From: Pachyseris speciosa | Lineage: Eukaryota; Cnidaria; Anthozoa; Scleractinia; Pachyseridae | NCBI GenBank assembly: GCA_016490735.1 | Contig: JAEMWC010000243.1 | Coordinates: 737,501 to 801,500 of the forward strand | Length of the DNA: 64,000 bases | Direction of reading: 5' to 3' | Shown: in pieces, positions 12,001 to 24,978 of the stretch | Layout of the letters: each line of letters opens with the position of its first letter | How positions within the stretch are numbered: the first letter of the stretch is position 1 | The notes under the pieces: model-generated | The model's input: only the letters and a program-made list of their open reading frames with translations | Databases searched by the model: none | What the model was told of the DNA's origin: nothing | Program-made: the position numbers and the translations under genes

Positions 12001-15000
12001 TACTGTGGAAGACATCTTTCCAAAACAGTACTTTTTTCATTCTTTTTCTTCATTTCAATGCCGTCCACAACAATTGAAGGGCTCGGGGCAAGAACGTCCT
12101 CCCGGTTTTTGGTCGATTTTCGATGTGCTCAAAACAAACTGAGATTTGGCATGTGGACTTCATTCCAGTTAAAAAACATTGCTCTGTATTTGTTTTGGTT
12201 GATTTCCTCTTCGTTTTCGAGAAATAACGTATGCAAAAAACCCAAGTCAGCTCATTCCCTTGCGTATTAATATTCATGCGCGAATTGAATTACCTTTAGG
12301 GCACGTGAAATGATTGACGCTTGGAAAGTATTGTTTGATAGTGTGACGTAGACTATACATTTGGCGGTTAAAACATCGATTTAAGTTTCATTGATAGGAA
12401 ACTTACGTGGCTGTGAGGTGTCGATTGCTCGCTAACTTTAATGGAAACTCGCCAGCCTGGTGGTCGAACGGACGTCATTTAAGTCTGTCGATTGGCAATT
12501 CAGACACTTCTGAAAGAAGCCAGTGGTGTTTCTCTGTGCGTGCCAAACACTGGAACAAATCGGCGTTTCGCAGTACAGAGTACTGAGCCAGGCGGGACAG
12601 TCTGAAAGCAACTCTCGTCTTAAAAGCGGCCCGCAGTTGAGAGTCTTGGCCCATTTGCCAAAGGTTGCCGTGCTAGAAATTCGGAAATAAGAGTTGTTTT
12701 TTGACTTAGGCGAAAATATCGGATGTTTGAAGACGTGTTGCGCGCGCTCGAAAGGATGTTTTTATGCCCACAATCCAATGCGACCACAGAGGGCGCTGTC
12801 TCCTTGAAAAGTTCTCGCGAGGACTGGAAATGAATATTCGCTCGGCTGCGGTGGGAAAATTTTCACTTCGGAGCGGGAACATTACGGAGAATTCATCTAA
12901 GAGTGGGAAATCGGCAAGACGAGCAGTCAGTCCGTTTTCGATGAGCTGAGTATCTTGCAAACAGTTGCAAACAGTGCAAGGTTAGTCGATATTAGTGTCC
13001 TGAATCTAATAAGGAAGCCATTGCTATGCATAGGCCATGGCAGCCCAGCTGCCACATGGCACCCACACAATCTGTTTACCTAACTGTTTGAAATGTTATA
13101 ACAAATCGATAGGATTTGCCCTGAGTTTCTCAATAGAGCGATTTATCAGTGAATATAAAATAATGTAATGCTATGCTAAAATAATTAAAGTTCAATTACT
13201 TAACCCATGGTTTACTGTCTTCCTTTTTGAAGGGTTTTAAGTTTACTGTTGACTGTGCCTCAACTCAGCTTGTGGATATCGATGCATATTCCATTGTCCA
13301 GCCTCCACCCGTGCCTGAGATCAGTCAGACAATGGATTGAAGCATTTTGTGATGTTTACATTTTTTATATTGCAGGCTCTGGTGTTTATCAAGTTTTTAC
13401 CAGATTGGACAACATGGGCAATATTAGCAGCTATTTCCCTCTATGGTGAGGGATGACTAATTTTGTGTAGTATTAATAATTATTATTGGAGGCTAAATGT
13501 TTGGTTAGGGGTTCATTGCATGAAACACGAGGTGATTTGCTTTTATTAGTAATTCTAGTATTTGCTTCTTTGTAGATTTGTGTGCAGTTCTTTGCCCAAA
13601 AGGACCCTTGAAGATCCTTGTACAGACTGCTCAGGAAAGAGATGAACCATTATTTCCATCATTAATTTACTCCTGTGAGTGAGCTCAGATGTTGTCATTG
13701 CACTGTTAAGTTACCAGGGGTGCAGAAAATTGGGTCATGTGGGAATGAAATAGTTCTCTTAACACTGTGCTTCAACTGGAAATACAAGTCATGTCTTCAA
13801 GTGGCTTTTTTGATATAGTGTACATCCCCAATAACACATGCTGATATCTTCAACAAAAGCAAGCTGTAATGCAAGTGGGAATTATCTTGCTGTCCTGGTG
13901 AAGCATTGACTGAAATTAACTGGCAGCTGTGTTTACTGTTTTCAGCCACAATGATGTGGTCTTTTGGTATGGCTGATAGAGATCATTCTGGTGAACCAAG
14001 AGCGGCTCAAGTGCAAAGCGGCCAAGTCAACACACAGACAGATGAAGATGATGATGGCGGGTTGATGGGGTCAGCCGAAGGTGTAGGACCAACCAGTGAG
14101 GCAGCAGAAAATGCCATAAGGGCACTGAATAGTCATGACGAGGAACGTAATGCAGAAAACGGGCCTCAAGGGGACGGTGGAGATGAAGAAAGTAAGAAAG
14201 CTTTTACCTTGTTACGTAACCCTGTATGTCTTAAAAGAGCACAGCATTTGATAACTCCTTACAAAAAACACTTGAACAAACATGCAGGAGGCCTTCCAAG
14301 GGGTAGAAAATGACAAGCATTGTAGCTCCTAAAACAGGCGACAATCTTCTCCCAAAACACAGGCAACTGACAAAAATTGACAGAAAACGTGTGACAATTT
14401 GTGACAGGGACAATTGACTTTGTATTTCTTTTTGTTCTCCTTGCGACAGTGACATTTGTCCCTAACGAAACAAGTGATAGGCAGAGTCGTAAACGAGCGA
14501 CAAAGCAACACCAGACCACCCCTTGGAAGGCCTCCTGCAGGCCATGAGGGATCACTTACTAACAGAATCACTTCATTGCATCTTAGTGCATCTTAATGTA
14601 TTTAATCATCTTTGTTGCAATATTGAAATAAAAACACTCCTCTCATTCCCTTATTGTGATTTGTATCAACAGAGGGTGTAAAGCTTGGCCTTGGAGACTT
14701 CATATTTTACAGTGTTCTTGTTGGTAAAGCTTCCTCGTACAAGGACTGGAACACTACCATTGCTTGCTTTGTTGCGATTCTTATTGTAAGTATTAAATTG
14801 TTTTAAGTGGATGTTGTAATCACTTTGCAGGTTTGTTTATAAATTGGTGTGTTGTGCATCATGAAAATGCTCCATTTGTCAGGTATAAATAATTTATAAC
14901 ATGTAGCTCCTGTCCTAAAAACAGAGATGCAGCTTAGTCAAGTGGTTAAGGGTGTTGGAAGATTATTCAGTAATCTACTTCCTGCCAGTTGGGGATTCTA

Positions 15001-17240
15001 AGATGATTCATCTTAGAATCCCCATTACTTAAAAAGTAATTCCATAGTTTCCCTGTGGTTGCCTGCTGATACAATCTACTTATTTTATGATCATTATCAT
15101 TGTCTTGGGATCTGAGATGAGAAAGGGATGAATTTGTTAGAGAGTTTTAAGTGCTAACTATGACGAAATTCATATTTCTCCTATCTAAGCCATTTTAAAA
15201 TATAAACAAGTAGTCTATACAAGAAGAGGAATGCTGTTTAATATTTTTAAAGGCTGGTTTACACAGTGACAAAAGCATAAGCATAAGCATAAGCATAACG
15301 ATGTTTACACATGTTACATAAGCATAAGAAAAGTGAGATATGCAAGCGCAGTGAGCTCCAGAATCATGTTGTGGTTTTATGGGACAAGCCACATTTCCAA
15401 TGTCTTCTCCTGATGCTACGAAGACAAAGACAACGCCGACGAGAAAGGGAGCGTGAAGACAGACAGAGGTTCTGTTGGGTGACAGATATTTTCCGAAGGA
15501 GAAAAGAAAAGGGAGAATTTTATAATCTGGTTTGAGAATTACAACTAGCGGACCGAGAATTTTATTTTTTCTCACTAATCATGATTGCTAGTTCCATTTA
15601 GATCTAAAGGGAATGAAAAAATTTTAAACTGGACGCTATTAACTTGAATTTCCGAGCGCAAAAAAAAACAGCTGTTTCCTTGTGCTTATGCTTATGCAGC
15701 TCCCGGTTTACACACTGGTTAACGCAACAAAAGCATAAGCATAAGAAAATGGAAAAGATTCCTTTTTCTTATGCTTATGCTTATGTCACCCCTGGTTTAC
15801 ACTGCGTATGCTTATGTTTATGTCACTGTAAACCAGCCTTAAGGGGGGACTAACTTAACTACAAAATGAGCTAACATTGTTGCTATGGAAAGTTCCCAAT
15901 GCTCATATCTTGGAAACCCTAACTTGCACAGGCAAGCTGTCTGGCTATGTTTTTACAATCAAAAAGGTTTACAAGATTTTCGAGTCACAACCATATTTGG
16001 TAAGTCACGTGACGAGAACAGAAAAAGGCCTAAAACTCGAGTGGCGTACACTTCTGGATATCGAAAATGGTGCCAATGGTTAACAATCGCCAAGGTGCAA
16101 AACTCTACGTATCGATTTTTGGAAATTCGCATTTTCCTGAGATTTATGACGTCATTAGCAAGCAAATTCATACCATTTCATCATTATCATTGCAGTTATG
16201 TATGTTAACAACAGTTGAAGGGCTGAGGGCATAAACTGCCTATGTGTAATTTTCGGCCGTTTTTTTAGTTCGCTTGGATTTGTCCAAGTTTTTGCATGTG
16301 AACTGCATTTTGATTCAAAAACATTGTCCCGTATTTTTTTTCACCGATTTCTTTTTCATTTTCGAGAAATAACGTATGCAAAAAAAACACCTAAAACTAC
16401 ACATAGGCAGTTTATGCCCTCAGCCCTTCAATTGCTTATGTAGGCTTGTAAAGAAGGCTGGAATATCTCCGATTGGCAAAAAAAATCGGAACTTCACATA
16501 ATTTTCTCCAAGTTTTAGGGATTTTTCGCTCTAAGGTGCGGTTGGGGCCTGGGGCAAGTTACGCATGCGCAATAGCAATTTATTAATTTTACATGTTCAC
16601 CTCTTCGCACGTTTCACCAATACAGTGGCAAAAACACCGAAAAACTGTGTTTCACAAATACAGTCCACAAAAATCCCTTGGCAACAACGCTAAGTCTGTA
16701 GTTAAGTTAGTCCCCCCTTAAAGCTCTCTTTCTGTTCCAGAGATATTCAAGTTTTTAAAATATGCAAATTAGCCAGCTGATGATGTCATAATCCGTTGAA
16801 AAAAGATATCTTGGCCAATTTGTATCAGAAATGCTTGATTCTTTGCAGTAAGATTCTACTAGATGTGCTCCACAATATGAGCTTACCAGTTTTGTTACCA
16901 TGGCAACATAGTGGGTTCCAGACCTCCCTGATATTAAGGGCTTTGCTGGCCCACCTTTGGTGTTCTATTTTAATATTTGCCAATGGTACATGAACCAGCA
17001 AGCACATAAATATGTTAGGTCTAGTTTGTGACATTGTAAAGTGTTTTTTGAAAAATATTGAAATCAGGTTGGAAAAGAGTGAGTTGCCATGGGAACTGAA
17101 TTTTTTTTATAGCCGTAGGTGTGTTGCCTGTAGAACTGTTTTCCTACCATGTTTCAACGGTCTCTGCTGGAAATTGACCGAGATAGCTCTATTTTTATAC
17201 TTTATGTTATATTGGGTTGATACTATGACATCATCAGTCT

Positions 17241-17280
<40 letters not shown>

Positions 17281-17756
17281 CTCCGGGACCAATTCAGACT
17301 TTTGCAAATGGTTAACAGTATTTTTAATCTTTCCTGGAATTCTATGTGATAAGCCTAAAAATTTAAAGGGTAAGAATTTGATCATAGTGGCACTTTAAGG
17401 ACAGTGCCTCCTATTGCTAGTTCGCATTCGTTCTGCACACCATGCAACCATCTTATCTTGCGCGATTACTCGCGCGATTTCCCCAGAAGATTGTTTGTTT
17501 TGATGGTTATCGTATTTTTTGTAAGCTCTTGATTTAGCGGATAGTATTACAGGATTGGCAACAGGCTGTCTGCACCAAAAACCCGTAAACGAAAGCGTCA
17601 TTGTGGTGTGTTTTATGAAATTACGCTGAATCACGCCGGGAAAAAGTAATTGAAGTGAAGTGGCAAATAATACAAAGCCCCGGCTACACGTTGTAACATT
17701 GTTAGAAGAACACGTCCCAACATTGTTGTAAGAACGCTTCTAACAATGTTGGATAC

Positions 17757-17790
<34 letters not shown>

Positions 17791-20052
17791 AGACTAGTGA
17801 AAGTTCCGTTTTGGCTAGTGATTTTTGCGCCTCACTAGCCATTTTGGCTAGTGAAAATTTCCGAGCACTGGAGGCCCAGAGGAAACCAATTGAAAATTAA
17901 TTTCAAACTTTCCACAAATGAAATTAAATTGAGCCAAAGCGTTCAGAATTTGAAACATCGGCTATAACAATTATCATTGCATATTATTTATTGGCCCAAA
18001 CAAGAACTTTAAATTACTAAAAAGTGTATTTTTGTTTCTTTTTTTTTTTCCTTAGTAAAGCCACGAACGACAAACGAACTGTTTGCCGCTAAATGATTAG
18101 TTATGCGTGAAATCATGCGGAACCGTAGGATCATGTTTCATGTAGCATCTGGAGGTCACATACGCTTTGAAAACATTTTTAAAAAATCGTAGATTTGAAT
18201 GATGCCGGAAAAATATCTATGCCTATGTTTGCAACTTGTAAATAAAGGTGACATAAGACGAATTGTTTTGTTCATTAGAAATCGTGAATCGGCATTTTGA
18301 ACGAAAGAAATGTTTTATAATTCGGCGGCGAGTTGTGAAGTTCTCTGACAGTTTTCGAAGGGTTTACCTAAAACACGGAATCCGGAATCCGGAATCCGGA
18401 ATCCGGAATCCGGAATGCGTAATGCGGAATGCGGAATCCGGAATGCGGAATACGAAATATGAAATCCGGAATACGGAATGTACAGAAGTTTGGTAAAAAA
18501 TTTTGACAAAGGTTGAAGTCACTTGGGTAATAATATGGTCAACAAATTATATGATGACTTAGCCTGAGTTTTGCAGCAATCAAGCAATCAAGCAATCAAT
18601 CAATCTAGGGCAGCATTTTAATACTTTGGTTTTGCTTTTAATAAACCGCCTGATTCCTTTAAAGCACACAGCTTTCAATCACACTTCAACAATACTAATC
18701 AATGCTTTGTGCATTTTGAACATTTTGAATTAAAATCATTTTAATTAAAAGCACCTTTTCTTATTCTTTTTGTCGATGAATAGTGTTAGGCCTGTCCACA
18801 AGTTGACGGCAACTTTTTGAACAACTTTCGATTTTCGATCAACCTTTTTTGATTTCGAGCAACTTTTTTTCCGTTTTCAATGTTTTGTTATTGATTTCAG
18901 CTAGATCTTTATAAAACAAGAGCTATTTTAAACGCTTCGTGACCAAAAAGCAGAGAAAAATCACTTTGCATATCTTGACTTAATTGCGCGTGGGAACGCT
19001 TACGCCTGATTGGTCATTGTCTGTTGCTCCATGCTGGAATGTTTGGGAACTGTATCGGCGCGTACATTTCAGGTTGTCGAGTGGCCGTCGATAAAACGTG
19101 GAACATGGGACATTCTGGAACATCCCGGTACATTCAGGAACATCTCCAAAAGACAAAGAAAGATCACTTTAAAAAAAATCTTTTAAATATACAGAAAAAA
19201 AGAAACTAACACGAAATAAATATAATCCGAGAGATTAATTGGAGAAAAAAAGAAGACAAAAAAATATTTATTTCAAAAAAAAAAAAAACAAAAAGAAAAG
19301 ACGTTTATAAATGCCCCACCTGGAAATGATAGCTATGGGGCTGGGTGAGGATTGTTTTAGCGCTTTCGTTTGCTTACAACATTTTCACTCTCATACAGTT
19401 GTACCGTCTTCAGTCATTGCTCTTTTTTTTTCGAAAAAACCTAAGTCAGTATGGTGCCCAATATACCTTGAAACTTTTATATAGGAACCTTGAGCACGCA
19501 AAATCCGCTGCTTTCCACTTCTGATTGGTTAAGGATATCTACAACAACTGAGGACTTGGTCAGGCCTACTTTTACAGTAGGCGATAAACGTGCTTAATCT
19601 GCTCCAAGAAAGATTTTCTTCCCAATAGCAATGCTTCTCACTCCGTTTTTGCAGCGATGGCTGCACTGCATGGGCCTGTTTGTTTCTTAAGGTTAAACTA
19701 GTGTAAAATCTCGCGGATCAGCTCTTTAAGTTGCATTTAATGATCCTGCATACGGTCTTTCTTAATAGTTATCCTTATATCCCTCCACATCGACTCAACT
19801 GGAAAGAACAAACCAAGTCCCAGACTAAGACTTCACTCCTGTCACCTACCTCCTCCTGTAAGACATCTATCGTCTTCATGGTCAGTGCTTATAGCTTAAG
19901 ATCTACGATTGTACCTGTCCTTTCTATTCCGAGAGAGTCGGGAACTTTTCAGCACTCGGCAGCAACTACTTTTAATAAGCTCCCTGTAACTATTAGAAAC
20001 ATAACTGAGTATAACTCCTTTTGTCGTAGTGTGAAGAGACATTTTTTATCTT

Positions 20053-20098
<46 letters not shown>

Positions 20099-23000
20099 GG
20101 TTCTTTTAACCCTCTTATTAATTATTAATTCCAGTTTCTAGATTCCGGATTCCGAATTCCGGATTCCGTGTTTTAGGTAAACCCGTTTTCGAATTCCTCG
20201 TTTCGATTTTCATTGTTTAGTGGTGCCTGTAACAACGATTCCTATGTTCACAACGTATAAAAAAGTTAGGGTAGAACGAATTATTTTGTTCATGAAAAAT
20301 CGTGAATCGGCATTTTGGAAGAAAAGAGTGTTTTTTTCGGCGGCGCCAGTTGCGAAGTTTTGACGGCGATTCTGTGAGAATTCTCAAGTGAAAACGTTGC
20401 ACTTGTCAGAGGATCATTCAAAGAAAACCGCAAGCTATACAGGCAAGCATTTATTTGACATGATGCGATGATGGATATTAGGGCATATCTTGCGGGTGGA
20501 AAGAAAAAGAGTTCTGAAACTACCAACACGACATCCAGTCCATCCGAAAAGGCTCACAAGAGGCCCAATGAGGAAGGTAACCTATCTCAGCCGAAACGAA
20601 AGTTTTTGCCATCATGGAAGACTGGCTTTCCATGGGTATACCATCGAGATGGGGCAATGTTCTGCTCGGTGTGTGAAGAGAAGCCCAATTTATCAGACTC
20701 GTCCTCAGCATTTGTTTCAGGTGGCTGTGTAAATTTCCGGTTAGATTCTCTGAGAAGCCACGCAGGATCCGTTGGACACCAGAGAGCTGCAGATGCCATC
20801 CGAATTGAAAGCAACCCAAGAGAAGCAGCCATCCCACGGGCGTTGAGACAGCTGAACAAAGAAGTAGCTTCAAAGCTTGAAAAGCTGTTCGACATAGCAT
20901 ACTTTGTTGCAAAAATGGAGATGCCGTTTACAACGTATCCACATCTTTGTCTACTGGAAGAAAAGCATGCTGTTGAGCTAGGACAAGCTTACAGAAACGA
21001 TAAAGCCTGCAAGGATTTCATAGTTGCCATATCTGACCAGCTTAAGGATGAGATTGGGCAGCAACTGCAAACAGTACAATTTTTGGGTGTAATGGCGGAC
21101 AGGGCTACAGATGTGGGTGTTCGAGAGGTTGAGGATGTCTATGTGCGATATTTGAAAGATGGAGAACCAGTGAACACATTTGTAGGGCTTAGGCCCTGCC
21201 CTAACGCTAAAGCCCCAGGTATCACTGAAGCTGTTAACAGTGCTATGGGCGATGTGTGTGACAACTGGAAGGAAAAAGCGGTCGCCCTTGGCACTGACGG
21301 AGCAGCTGTAATGATTGGAGAAGCTGGCGGAGTTTTTGCTTTGCTGAAACGAGATATCCCTCACCTGATCAAGGTGCACTGCATAGCTCACAGATTAGAG
21401 CTGGCCTTTGCAGATACCGTTAAGGCTATTCCAGAGCTAGAAGAAGCCAAGAGTATGCTCCAAGGGATATGGAAGCATTACCAATATTCCCCTAAGGCGG
21501 TTCGTGAATTGAAAGAGTTAGCAGAAAGTATGCAGGTCAGGGCGTACAAAGCAGTGAAGGCAGATGGCACCAGATGGGTACCCCATTTGAAGCGAGCTCT
21601 AGATGTTCTTCTTTTGAAGAATTATTACACGGTAGTTAGCCATTTGCAGCACACCTCGCAAGCGAGGGATGCAAGTATTACAATGCAAGGCAGAGCGTCC
21701 AATTACAGCAAAAAGTTGGTCAGTTACAAGTTCCTGTTATTCCTACACCTGCTCCTTGACATAGTCACTGCAATTAGCAAGCTCTCACTTCAATTCCAGG
21801 AGGACAAGATGTCCATCTCTCAACTGCAAGACAAAGTCAACGCTCTCTCATCAACGCTTGATGCATTCAAGGTCAGGGCAGGAGAACATTTGAACTCATT
21901 TCAACAAGAAGTGGGTGATGGAAATCTTTACAAAGGCCTTGAGCTAGCCAGGTCCGAGCGTGATGCAGCATCCTTTGCGACCAGCAAAGATGAAATCATT
22001 AATAAAGCCACAGCATTTATCACCGACAGATTCCAAGGTCTTGGTGATGATCCAATCTTGCGTGCAGCATCAACTTTGACAGACCACAAGTCATGGCCTT
22101 TAAACAACAGACAGCAACTTCTTTATGGTGAAGATGCTATTCAGGTGTTCGCTCAACATTTTGAGGTGCTACTGAACCAACACCACTTCAACTTACAGTC
22201 TTGTCTTGATGAGTGGATGGAGATCAAGATGCATTTGCAGAGGGAGAGGACAGAGCTGCAGTACAGTACCACTGACTTCTGGAAGGGCAAGTTTCAGGTG
22301 CTGGAACGTTTCCCCAATTTGCTACTGGTGATTGAGATTGGTCTTGTTATCCCTGTGCAAACAGCCTATTGTGAGAGAGGCAATTCCTGTCTCAACAGGA
22401 TCATGTGTGACTTCCGGTCAACACTTGGTGTCTCTACTGTGGAAGCACTTATGCGCATTTCTATTAATGGTGTTTCTCCAGAGCATTATCACTCAACTGT
22501 AGCTGTTGCCAGGTGGCTTGAGTCAGGGGAAAGAGCAAGGCGACCAAATTACAATGATTAACTTACATGTCAGTGAAACTCTTGATAAATACGTGATGTT
22601 GCTATCCTCTGTCTAGTGAGTTATTCTAGTTTAAACCCTTGACATTCAAATCACACTTTGCATCCCCAACAGTTTGTATTTAAATTGCTGTGTTTATGGA
22701 CTCTTGAATATCCAAAGTGCGAACTTCGGATTAGAGGGTTTAAAAACATGTTTTAATGTCCAATTTCAAAGTTAGTTTGGTTCAATAGCCATGTTAAGTG
22801 GTACCTATGTTGTTAACATGAAAAAAAGTGTGATTAGTGAATGAAGTGTATTGTAAAACTTTCAAATGTAAAACATACTAACTCGTTTCTAAAAACCTGA
22901 TAAATTGAGGTTATTGTGCATCTGTATGGTGGTTTGAAAACAAGCTACTGAAATTGATTGACAGGATGAAAATAAAAAAAACTAAGAAGTTGGGTTCACA

Positions 23001-24947
23001 AGTCTGGGATTTGTTTCCTTCATCGGCATCAAACATGCATTGTTGCAGTAACAAATGTTTGCCCCCCCCCCCCCCCCCCAAAAAAAAAAAAACAAATTCT
23101 GTCCTACTTCGCAAAAAAAAGTCTGGCTAGTGAAAAAATTGTTTTGGCTAGTGAATCAAACCTGGCACTAGCCACTGGACTAGTAAGCTGAAAAGTTAGT
23201 CTCGAGCCCTGGATACGCATATAACATTGTTGGAAACACGTCGCTTTGGGGTTCTGGCTTCAATCAATTTCCACCTCTACCATTAGGCTTCGGGGAACTG
23301 GACCCTTAACTCTAATTGGTCTTTGTAATACAAGATTGTTGAAAGGGCGGCTACACGCTTCAACATTTGTTGTATGTTGGAGAAAATGTTTGATCGAAAT
23401 CAAAACATTCTTCCAACAAAAAATGTTGAACAAACGTCATCAAACATGCATGCTACACGTTCTAACATTGTTCATCCAACAAATGTTTTATAACAATGTT
23501 TGAACGTGTAGCCGGGGCTTAAGACTTCAGCTTAATCAAAACATATCGCTGTATAAACTGATTCAAAGGAATTGCTTAAAAAAGTCATGTGCGGCACATA
23601 TCTGTTTAATACACAACAAATCCGTTTCGGTTTTATTCTTTTATTTTATTGCTGTTTCAACAATAATAAAAAGAAAGATGTTTTCATCGAACATAAGATA
23701 TAACATAACATGATGTCTTACCTTCGTAACTGATGAAAAGCTTGGACTTAATTGGCCTGAATAACGGAAGCAAGGAATCAAGGAAGCAAGGAATCACGAA
23801 TACTGGCTCTCAAACTGCGAAGTTTTTATGCATTTCAAAACTCCTTCCAGAAAGATAATACAACCACAAGAAACAACTGCGAAAATAATTGACAAAACTA
23901 CAAAACGTGATCTTACGTATGTGTCTGTCTTCCACTTCGCCAGAGCCTAAAAGGGCAAGTTATACTGGAAAAAACTTTGAAATTTACGCAAAATGCACAT
24001 CTCAAAATGTCGTCGAATTTGTTTGTAGCATTCAAAGCCATCTTCATTGAAAAAATGTCCTCTAATTCCCGAAGAATCAAGAAAACTTTTTGTTCCAGCA
24101 TGTGTCGCCATACCGGATTTTTACCACAATTGTTAATTATTTCGCAATCTGATTGGCTAATTTGCCGTTGTCGATAAGAGTCTAGACAACGCTGCTCGCT
24201 TCAACGTGTCGCGCAATGCCTTTTTTCAGCTCGCGCTCTGAAATTAACATTTTCTTTGACGCTGATATTGTGGTAAAAAACAAATCGAATGTGGTTTAGC
24301 GTTGTCTATACTCTAATCGACAACGATATTCGCCATCACAGTGGTCAAAATTTGCTGTGGACTCACTCGGCTGCGCCTCGTGAGTCCACAACATTTTGAC
24401 CACTGTGATGACGAATGTCGTCGATAAGAGTATAGACAACGCTAAACCACATTCGATTTGTTAAATCCCAGCATGCTTAAGGAAAAGACATGCAAATATT
24501 TCACTTACTAGGGAGGGGGTAGAGCAAAAATTGTCTCAAGCACCCAAAACAGCACCTTAAAAAGTAGAAAATAACCAATTTAGCTCTAAAAAAATGCTTG
24601 GTGACCCCCACTTTTTACCTCACAAAACGAAAGTGGTAAGCCTACTCAACACATGGTGATTTTTTCATAGTTTGCAAAACATATTTAGCCTGTGTTTTTG
24701 CTCAACTAAAAGGGAGCAGTCAGGGCCAAAAATGCCTCCAATGAAATGATTTTGTAATAAATACCACATAAAAAGTAGTTTTTATATCACCAGTTGTTAT
24801 GTGTCTCAAAGCTTTGGGTTTGTTGTTGCCTTGGTATATGTAAACAGGAATTCTAAGGAAATGTTCAGAGAAATATTTCTTCTTTTCTTTTTTGTGAAAA
24901 AAATACTAAGTCTCTATTTTTTGCAGCTTTGGACTTAATTATCTCTG

Positions 24948-24978
<31 letters not shown>

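Larger units (their letters stand above)
18360..20184. mobile_element. Innermost element: heptamer-repeat inverted ends, 9-bp target duplication
   Basis: GGGTTTACCTAAAACACGG opens the element and its complement closes it. Both ends continue into GGAATCC heptamer repeats (18376-18480 on the left, about 20138-20165 on the right). The exact 9-bp duplication GTTTTCGAA flanks it (18351-18359 and 20185-20193), as expected for Mutator-like or Merlin-like elements. No transposase is present. The right half carries a LINE tail (about 19731-20140). It is inserted in the 5' region of the hAT element. Confidence 0.75.
17757..23211 (+). mobile_element. hAT-superfamily DNA transposon with intact transposase
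   Basis: The ends CAGGGCTCGAGACTAAC and GTTAGTCTCGAGCCCTG are inverted copies; CAGGG is a common hAT terminus. GATAC lies on each side (17752-17756, 23212-23216), so the duplication is 5-6 bp rather than the usual 8, with one ambiguous base. Subterminal repeats GGCTAGTG/CACTAGCC occur at both ends. The transposase frame is uninterrupted. A ~95-bp stretch with TCGTGAATCGGCATTTTG occurs twice (18253-18350 and 20265-20365), on either side of an 1.8-kb insertion. Confidence 0.8.
17675..23520. mobile_element. Second-level inverted-repeat element interrupted by hAT
   Basis: AAGCCCCGGCTACACGTT at 17675-17692 is mirrored by AACGTGTAGCCGGGGCTT at 23503-23520. The remaining body (17693-17751 and 23217-23502) is rich in AACATTGTT and ACACGT motifs on both sides. 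The target duplication is unclear. Confidence 0.6.

Noticed and set aside
10702..12960. Several 60-116-aa open frames on both strands across the palindrome
   Set aside because: The frames on the two arms are mirror copies of the same repeat, resemble no family, and also occur in the tandem loop units; they are repeat artefacts.
14259..14571. Minus-strand open frames of 74-98 aa
   Set aside because: They lie within a MITE and have no recognisable domain.
18376..18480. CRISPR-like array of short repeats
   Set aside because: The heptamers are contiguous without spacers, in a eukaryotic transposon end.
20520..21391. Minus-strand frames of 102-137 aa inside the transposase
   Set aside because: They are shadows of the 697-aa hAT transposase frame on the other strand.
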